Source of the DNA: Amoebidium appalachense
Taxonomy: Eukaryota; Ichthyosporea
Length of the DNA: 64,000 nucleotides
Direction: 5' to 3'
Assembly (NCBI GenBank): GCA_963693365.1
Contig: CAVNZM010000014.1
Span: 5,394,001 to 5,458,000, forward strand
A program made the translations under genes and the position numbers. How positions within the stretch are numbered: position 1 is the stretch's first letter; each line of letters starts with the position of its first letter. Positions 39,979-64,000 of the stretch are shown piece by piece. The notes beneath the pieces are model-generated. The model was not told where the DNA came from. It worked only from the letters and a program-made list of their open reading frames with translations, and did not search any database.

Positions 39979-40355
39979 GCATGTGTAAGTGTGAGTGTCC
40001 ATGTACATAGACCTGTGTTGTGTTCTCTGTGTGTGTGTGCACGCGTGTTTGCGTGTCACACCTGTGTGAGCGAATCAGTGGGAGCTTTTGTATGTGTGTG
40101 TGTATGTGCTGGCGGGATGTTTGTGAGTGCCTTGACATGATAACCTCCAAAAAATCAGTGGCATCAGAAAACCGATCATAGAAGGGTAGTGGTATGGTGG
40201 TGGTTGGGGGTTTTGGGGGGAGGGGGGGGGTTGGAGCCGGGGAGGAGTGAAGAGTGATTGAGATGGATACAGCAGGGGGGGGGGGGGGGGTCGTTTGTTA
40301 TTTTTATTTTATTTTATTTTATTTTATTTTTATTTATTTTTTATTTTTGGGGGGT

Positions 40356-40388
<33 letters not shown>

Positions 40389-41374
40389 CGCAAGGGAAAA
40401 AGGGAAGAGAAAAGCACGAAGCCGAAACCACAGCTTTCTGTTCTTCTAGAAGTGTCTATTCGGTTCCAAGCTGATATTCAAAGCATATCCCCACTCACTA
40501 ACACCCCCCCCCCCCCCCCCCCCCCCCCCCCCACCCATGCACCCCCACCCCCCCAGTTTCCAACTCTTCCCGTCCAGTCCCACATACCCACCCCAACCCC
40601 GAACCAATCAACAGACACACACACACATGGCAGCTTAAAGTGGGGAAAAAACATAATCGTTTGGAAGAAAAACAGCAACGCCAGAGCACAAAAAAAACAG
40701 AAGAAGGAAACCACAAACTTCTCTTGGAAACAAAAGTGCTCACCTGATCACATAGGAGAGGCTCCGGGCTCAGCATAGAGGCGAGAAATTCAGTTGTATA
40801 TCTGCAGCAGAAGGTAAAGTTTTGAGTATTACTTGTTGGAAACTAGAGGTGGGGTGGGAGGGGGTGGGGGGAGGGGGAGGAAGGGGAGGGGAGAGGAGGT
40901 TTTCTTTTGTTGTATGGAGCAAAAGAGGGTTGGGGGGTGGTCGAGGCGGGTTGATTTTCGTTCTCTTCTTTGTTGGAAAAGCATCATGTATGAAACTGCC
41001 CAAAATGAACATAGGAAGGGAGCCCAGTATTAGCATAGCCTATCTGCAGCGGGGGGGGGGGGGGGGGGGGGGGGGGGGAGAGAGAGAGAGAGAAGGGAGG
41101 GGGGGGGGGGGGGGAGAGGAAGAGAGGGAGAGAGGGAGAGTACAAGTCTATTTGCGGGTGGGTGTGTGGGACGGGTAAACTTCTGAAGAAAAAGAGTGTG
41201 TGCGTGTGTGAGGTAGGAGTAAAGCCCACCAAAGAGCGCACACGTCTGTGTATAAAGGGGAAAGGAGGGGGGAGGGGGGGGAGGGGGAGGGGAGGGGGGG
41301 GAGGAAACCCAACAAAGGTTGTATGGGTGTGTGTGTGTGTAAATCAGAGGTCAACCTCATCCAAAAATACGGTC

Positions 41375-41413
<39 letters not shown>

Positions 41414-41802
41414 ATGTGTTTGTTTTTTTTGGTGGTGGTGGTGGTGGGGGGGGGGGGGGGGGGGGGGGGGGGGATAAAACCCACTCAAGCAATGTGTATT
41501 TCTTTAGGGAAGGGTAAACCCCACAGAAGTGTGTGTGTGTATGTATGTGTGCGTGTCTTAAAGGTATACCCACCCAAACAGTGTACCAAACTTCTCCATG
41601 CTATGCACAATCGGCCTCTGAGGCATCAGCGACTTTGGCTTGTGGCTGGTCACAGTGTCTTTGCCCGGTGCCGTTCTCAAACTATCTTTGCTCCCCGTCC
41701 CATGGAGTGTTCCCTTTTGGGTCGAAACGGGCCGGGAGGGCCCCGGTGGGGGAGGAACATTCGGTTCACCAACGGCATATTGGCTAGTAGGTGTGTGTGT
41801 GT

Positions 41803-41833
<31 letters not shown>

Positions 41834-41874
41834 GGGGGGGGAGGGCGGGGAGGGGGGGAGAGATGGGAAGGTGT

Positions 41875-41946
<72 letters not shown>

Positions 41947-42834
41947 GGGTGGGCATGAGGGGGCGGTTGTGAGGAAGAATGATGTCAGCCATCTCTCCCC
42001 GCCCCCCCCCCCCCCCCCTTCCCCCCCCCCTCCCTAAACACACATACACACAAACCCCCCACCCCAGATGTTAATGCAGCCAACAAAAAATGATAGCAAA
42101 TCTGCATATGACTAAATTACTTCGACATGGGGGGAGGGGGAAGAATGGGAGCACCAGACGAGGGGAAGGACGAAGCGGGTAGGGGGGAAAGGGGGGAAGG
42201 GGGGGAGCGGGAGGGAGATAGGGGGGGGGGGGAGGGGAGGGAGGGAGGGGCAGAGGGAGGGAGGGAGGGAGATGAGGGAAGGGAGGAAGGGAGGGAGGAA
42301 TGGAAGGGAGAGAGGGAGGGAGGGAGGGAGGGAGGGAGGGAGGGAGGGAGGGAGGGAGGGAGGGAGGGAGGGAGGGAGGGAGGGAGGGGTGGGAGGGAGG
42401 GAGGGTGGGAGAGTGGGGGGGGAGGGTGGGTGGGAGAGTGGGGGGGGGGAGGGTGGAGTGAGATGAAGGGGGAGGGGTGGAGTGAGTGTGGTGGGGGAGG
42501 GGAGGGAGGGAGGGAGGGAGGGACGGAGGGAGGGAGGGAGGGAGGGAGGGAGGGAGGGAGGGAGGGAGGGAGGGAGGGAGGGAGGGAGGGAGGGAGGGAG
42601 GGAGGGAGGGAGGGAGGGAGGGAGGGAGGGAGGGAGGGAGGGAGGGAGGGTGTGTGTGTGGTTTTTCTTCTGTATCGTTTAGGTAGTATGTGCTTGTATG
42701 TAGATAAGGTGCTTTCAAAAAAATTACACACAAACATACTTGTCTGGGTAGCGAAAAACCAGTTGCTGGCCTCTACTGCTGTTTGTGATGAGAATGATCG
42801 AGAGCAGCGGCCGGCGGGGACCTGTCAGGTTCAT
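32400..42834 (-). CDS. NPRL3: GATOR1 subunit NPRL3, complete, 16 exons, 572 aa
   Basis: NPRL3, with NPRL2 and DEPDC5, forms GATOR1, the GTPase-activating complex that switches off Rag GTPases and so TORC1 at the lysosome when amino acids are low. Exons from start to stop: 42834-42740, 41783-41574, 40801-40744, 39835-39746, 39527-39483, 39005-38945, 38305-38204, 37654-37507, 36945-36670, 35679-35530, 34839-34761, 34418-34350, 33869-33761, 33506-33413, 33053-32971, 32449-32400. All phases agree; total 1719 nt. The N-terminal longin-like part has [20 protein letters not shown] and [13 protein letters not shown] (about residues 126-138). The middle has [17 protein letters not shown] and LASHLVYW. 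The C-terminal part has [17 protein letters not shown] (about 466-482) and [16 protein letters not shown]. Animal NPRL3 is about 570 aa. The intron after the exon ending at 34761 uses a GC donor. Confidence 0.94.
32790..32890. repeat. (CA)n in the last NPRL3 intron
   Basis: Uninterrupted CA on the + strand, so GU in the NPRL3 transcript, between exons 32449-32400 and 33053-32971. Confidence 0.85.
33880..34030. repeat. (TG)n in an NPRL3 intron
   Basis: TG repeat on the + strand (CA in the transcript) with GTACGTG interruptions and a CG run at 34020-34032. Starts about 20 nt from the 3' splice site of the exon 33869-33761. Confidence 0.85.
35240..35500. repeat. TG-rich microsatellite in an NPRL3 intron
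   Basis: (TG)n with a (CG)n segment near 35308-35320, degenerating towards 35500. A C-run lies at 35155-35186. Confidence 0.85.
36950..37085. repeat. TG repeat, G-run and (GGGA)n
   Basis: (TG)n abuts the 3' splice site of the NPRL3 exon 36945-36670, then a G-run and a GGGA tetranucleotide array to about 37084. Confidence 0.85.
37289..37391. repeat. T-rich tract joined to a G-run
   Basis: About 60 nt of T with scattered C, then a G-run of about 41. On the minus strand this is the same C-run then A-run arrangement seen elsewhere. Confidence 0.8.
37910..38203. repeat. CA and CCCA repeats reaching an NPRL3 donor
   Basis: CA and CACC repeats, including (CCCA)n at about 38033-38064. On the minus strand the intron starts as AG|gtgtgtgtg within the repeat, after the exon ending at 38204. 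Confidence 0.85.
39854..39975. repeat. (TGAG)n tetranucleotide array plus (TG)n
   Basis: About 18 copies of TGAG at 39854-39928, then TG repeats, ending close to the 3' splice site of the NPRL3 exon 39835-39746. Confidence 0.9.
41800..41945. repeat. TG repeats and G-run in an NPRL3 intron
   Basis: TG repeat just outside the exon 41783-41574, a G-run at about 41818-41840, then (TG)n at about 41876-41945. Confidence 0.85.
42195..42650. repeat. (GGGA)n array of about 450 nt in the first NPRL3 intron
   Basis: Two long GGGA stretches (about 42313-42388 and 42500-42649) are linked by G-rich sequence with GGTGGGAGAGTGGGG units. On the NPRL3 strand it is (TCCC)n. Confidence 0.9.
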
Positions 42835-42851
42835 AGTAGCGGCCTGAACAT
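42831..42851 (-). CDS. Seven-codon upstream ORF overlapping the NPRL3 start
   Basis: On the minus strand, ATG at 42851-42849 opens six codons (MFRPLL) and stops at TGA 42833-42831. The stop overlaps the NPRL3 start codon as ATGA. If it lies in the mRNA, ribosomes would end this ORF exactly on the NPRL3 start, an arrangement that can favour or limit re-initiation. Confidence 0.45.
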   Translation of the reverse strand: MFRPLL

Positions 42852-44444
42852 GCAGCTTTGTTATACGACCATGTTATTGTGAGAAAAGAATATATATGTG
42901 CATATACTGATTAAGGCCAGGTGAAAATGTAGTCCTGTTTCCCCTATTGGTGTTACAAGATACCTAGAGGTGTTACAACCTCAGTTGTTCTACGAAGGCT
43001 TGCTTCGCTGTTCACAGCTGTCAAACTCTTGAGCAGCAACTTAGCCACGGCCATCTAAACTCTAGATGGCCGTGCAACTTATACAAGTCTTTTGAGTTAG
43101 TCTAAACGCACTTTTTGTAAACCTTAAGAAACCGTTATTTCACGCTCTTGTGCTTCAGTTGTAAATGAATGACGTCATTTTATGAAAAGACTAGCTGTAG
43201 GTTGAGCGCGGTGCAATTTTATCCAATCGTATCTCTTCTAAAATATCTATGTATGGCTAATGAATCATAAATTGCAGTTAGTTCCCTTGTTCTTATTGAT
43301 CAAATAACTACAAATTAGGAAGAGGAGCACTTGATTGGTTGCTGTGATCGGGCCTAAAAATACCTTTCACCTTCCCAGTGTCGCTCGTCATCTGTTCTCA
43401 GTTCACGTTAGTCAAGGGGAAAGAAGTTTTAGCCGGACTCTCAAGTTTTCGCGGCATAATATATGGTTTCTTTGCGGGGGTTTCTCTGCCTGAAGAAGTA
43501 TACAAGGACAGCAGCAGCTTAGACGGTATGTTCTATGATTTTTTTTTCAACGTCAGCTACATCTTCCTAAGTAACAATCGGAATGACCCGGCTCTTGCTT
43601 GATACGGAGGGATCAAGTGTCAAGGGTGCCACCTTTACTCATATTGCAGTGCATATAAGGCCTCAGAAGGACTATACGTATTTCTAGATAGTCAGTCAGG
43701 CTCATTCATTTCTTTACATCAACCAGCCAACCTCTTGCGTCCGCTTTCTTTTTAGCACAGCGTTCATGCATTATTCGATCTAACGTAGGGCTTGGTGTCT
43801 GTGCCAAACTACGGGGTGTTAGTTCAGCGGACAACTACACGCAGCCTCCCCCCCCTTCCCCCCCTCCCCCCTTACCACCCCCCCCACCCCCCCCACCCCC
43901 CGCGCCCTCTCCCGTCCCTCCCTCCCCTCCCCTTCCAACTCTTCCTCTCCCTACACTCTCCTTTATGCACACACGCTGACATATACAGCCCCTCCATCCC
44001 CGACTGCCTTACCCTCTCGCGTCTTGCCTGCTTCCTGCCCCCGTCCTGTAGCCGTCTGCTCTACCACAAACGCACACAAGCACACCCACCCACCGAGCAT
44101 CATCCACAAACCTCATGCACACCTACCTTCACACCGAAAAGTGCACAAACGCACGAACGACACCCGCCTGCACTCGCGCCCGAACAGCTCGTCCGCCTGC
44201 ACGCACACACGGTCAGTCTGTGTGCGCACACACACACACGCACAAACACACACAGCCACGTACACCTGCACGTCTATCCCTTTAAAAACTTTGAAACATG
44301 CATCCACACGCGCATGCACACACATGCAGACACACTTATGCAGGGACAGGCACACACAGAGAGAAACAGACGAGCGCTCACCATGCAAGCACTCACACAC
44401 GCACACAACCCCCTACACACGCACACAAACCCAAACACACACAT

Positions 44445-44521
<77 letters not shown>

Positions 44522-44604
44522 CCCAACCCCCACCCGCCCTCCCCCCATCCCCCCCCCCCCCCCCCCCACACACACACCACGTGCTCACCCACACATATAT
44601 ACAG
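42852..44604. promoter_or_regulatory. Divergent intergenic region between NPRL3 and the ARF-GEF
   Basis: The two genes are transcribed away from each other, so both promoters should lie here. From about 42852 to 43845 the sequence has no microsatellite or homopolymer run, unlike nearly all other non-coding sequence in the window. It holds CCAAT-type words (TGATTGGTTG at 43332-43341, ATCCAATCG at about 43220), a perfect 12-bp hairpin at 43046-43074, and a possible 5' splice donor ACG|gtatgt at 43526 that could end a non-coding first exon of the ARF-GEF. From 43845 it becomes C- and CA-rich. Confidence 0.5.
43046..43074. promoter_or_regulatory. Perfect 12-bp inverted repeat
   Basis: CACGGCCATCTA (43046-43057) and TAGATGGCCGTG (43063-43074) are exact reverse complements around a 5-nt spacer. 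Each arm holds an AGATGGCC word resembling a YY1 site. Role unknown. Confidence 0.55.
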
Positions 44605-44656
44605 GCAAGCGAATGCCTTGGTAGCCGCACATTGCGGCCCGGCAGCGGTGTCCATC

Positions 44657-62995
<18,339 letters not shown>

Positions 62996-63030
62996 GTAAA
63001 CAATCCCCCCCCCCCCCCCCCCCCCCCCCC

Positions 63031-63277
63031 CAAGACGGGTTGACCCGCCCAAGTTCAGTTGATGCTGCTGTCTGAGTTGGAGCGTCGTATATACGCGGGT
63101 AAGGGGTCGAAACTCAGACGCAATTGATGACTTGGGTCCTCCCTGAGGATGGGCTCTGCTTATGACGCATACTGTGCACATGGCTGATGTTGCATACTTG
63201 AATGTTTGCCTTTGCATGTGTCCTGCACCATGCTTCTCGTCGTGTATGCGTACTTCGTACCGTGTTCCGCATTCAAA
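63031..63277 (+). repeat. CTE element, second subfamily, 5'-truncated
   Basis: Starts after a C-tract at CAAGACGGGTTGACC, follows 48453-48736 with few differences, and ends GTGTTCCGCATTCAAA plus a C-tract. It lies in the intron after the last recognised ARF-GEF exon. Confidence 0.85.
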
Positions 63278-63715
63278 CCCCCCCCCCCCCCCCCCCCTCT
63301 TTCTCTACCAACCACCACCAATGCCACAACGCAGATCTGTTTATGAATCATCCTCAACTCTACCCCATCCCCCCATCACCCCCTCCCTCTTTTCTTTTTT
63401 GCTCACAAAAAAGGAGGGAATGGCGGGGAGGGGCGGGGGGGAGAGGGGGGGGGGGGGCAGGGGGATGGGTGGGGGGATGGGTGGGGGGATGGGTGAAGAA
63501 GGAGAAAGAAAAAGAAAGGAAAGGAAAGATTAAAGAAAGACAAGAGAAGAAAGAAAAGAAAACGATGATGGTGGACGTACCAGGCAAAAGCATCAGGGAG
63601 TCACTGAATTTTTGATATCTAAACCGGTTCACAAGAAATTTACCCACTCTCCAAAGTATCATTTCTCGCATGCAGGTTCAATCTTGGCTTGAGAAACACA
63701 TCATTACAAAATTCT

Positions 63716-63789
<74 letters not shown>

Positions 63790-63879
63790 AGCTGATACCG
63801 AGTGTCCCAGGGGAGCGCGAAAAAGAAAAAGAAAAAAAAAAAACCGGGGAACCCAACTAATTGTTTTCTTAGTCTTTAT
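63278..63879. other. Intron sequence after the last ARF-GEF exon
   Basis: C-run, G-rich sequence with GATGGGTGGGG repeated three times (about 63463-63495), an A/G-rich stretch, and (CA)n at about 63719-63788. I found no further exon. Confidence 0.6.
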
Positions 63880-64000
63880 GGTGCCTCGTAGAGAAAGTAA
63901 ACCCTGATATATAATCATCACCCGACATCTATGTACTTGATCATGATATACCGCTAAGGGGATATTCCGAGCAAAACCCCCCCCCATACCTGAGACTGGT
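63880..64000 (+). repeat. R170 repeat, running off the window
   Basis: Contains CACCCGACATCTATGTACTT, GATCATGATATACCGCTAAG and ATACCTGAGACTGGT, matching 31615-31775 in inverted orientation and 30470-30580 directly. Confidence 0.75.

Noticed and set aside
42117-42737. Long Pro/Ser/Leu- or Gly/Glu/Arg-rich open frames over the GGGA array
   Set aside because: Produced by the tetranucleotide repeat within the first NPRL3 intron.
43378-43602. 74-codon open frame upstream of the ARF-GEF
   Set aside because: No recognised similarity, and splicing it to the exon at 44605 gives an immediate stop. It may be 5' UTR.
44605-44656. Extending the ARF-GEF upstream of the Met at 44657
   Set aside because: The frame is open back to the acceptor but shows no BIG-like sequence, and the Met fits the family's N-terminus.

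Overview
This is a nuclear segment of an intron-rich eukaryote. Short exons are joined by GT-AG introns packed with (CA)n/(GT)n, (CT)n and very long C or G runs. Three conserved single-copy genes can be rebuilt exon by exon with matching splice phases. Their protein features are animal-like: the TTDLHS and GINDSKDLP stretches in the Sec7 domain, and the KLLQFHDNYRPPFYGT and DSDEEWEE stretches in CAF-1. This suggests a unicellular relative of animals, such as an ichthyosporean, but that is inference from protein features only.

Layout. (1) 1.2-11.2 kb, + strand: most of the large subunit of chromatin assembly factor 1 (CHAF1A/p150), at least 12 exons, with the 5' end outside the window and the last exon uncertain. 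(2) 11.5-32.4 kb: about 21 kb with no convincing protein gene, filled by microsatellites and by a diverged repeat family of about 0.5-0.9 kb units (called R600 here) in both orientations. (3) 32.4-42.8 kb, - strand: a complete 16-exon NPRL3 gene (GATOR1 subunit, 572 aa) with a tiny upstream ORF overlapping its start codon. (4) 42.9-44.6 kb: divergent intergenic region, partly a microsatellite-free island with a perfect 12-bp hairpin. (5) 44.6-63.0 kb, + strand: 22 exons of a BIG1/BIG2-type ARF guanine-nucleotide exchange factor (first 1075 residues: DCB, HUS, Sec7 and the start of the C-terminal region), continuing past the window.

The main non-genic signal is an interspersed element (called CTE here), about 0.83 kb when longest. 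It has 5'-truncated copies, a conserved 3' end that runs into a C-tract instead of an A-tail, and a predicted hairpin kept by pairing-compatible changes in two subfamilies. All copies found lie on the + strand. Introns often end in (CA)n directly at the 3' splice site, several begin inside (GT)n, and a few carry complementary GU/G-rich and C/CA-rich arms. The three genes are ordinary housekeeping functions (histone deposition at replication, TORC1 amino-acid sensing, Golgi/endosome trafficking) with no evident common pathway.
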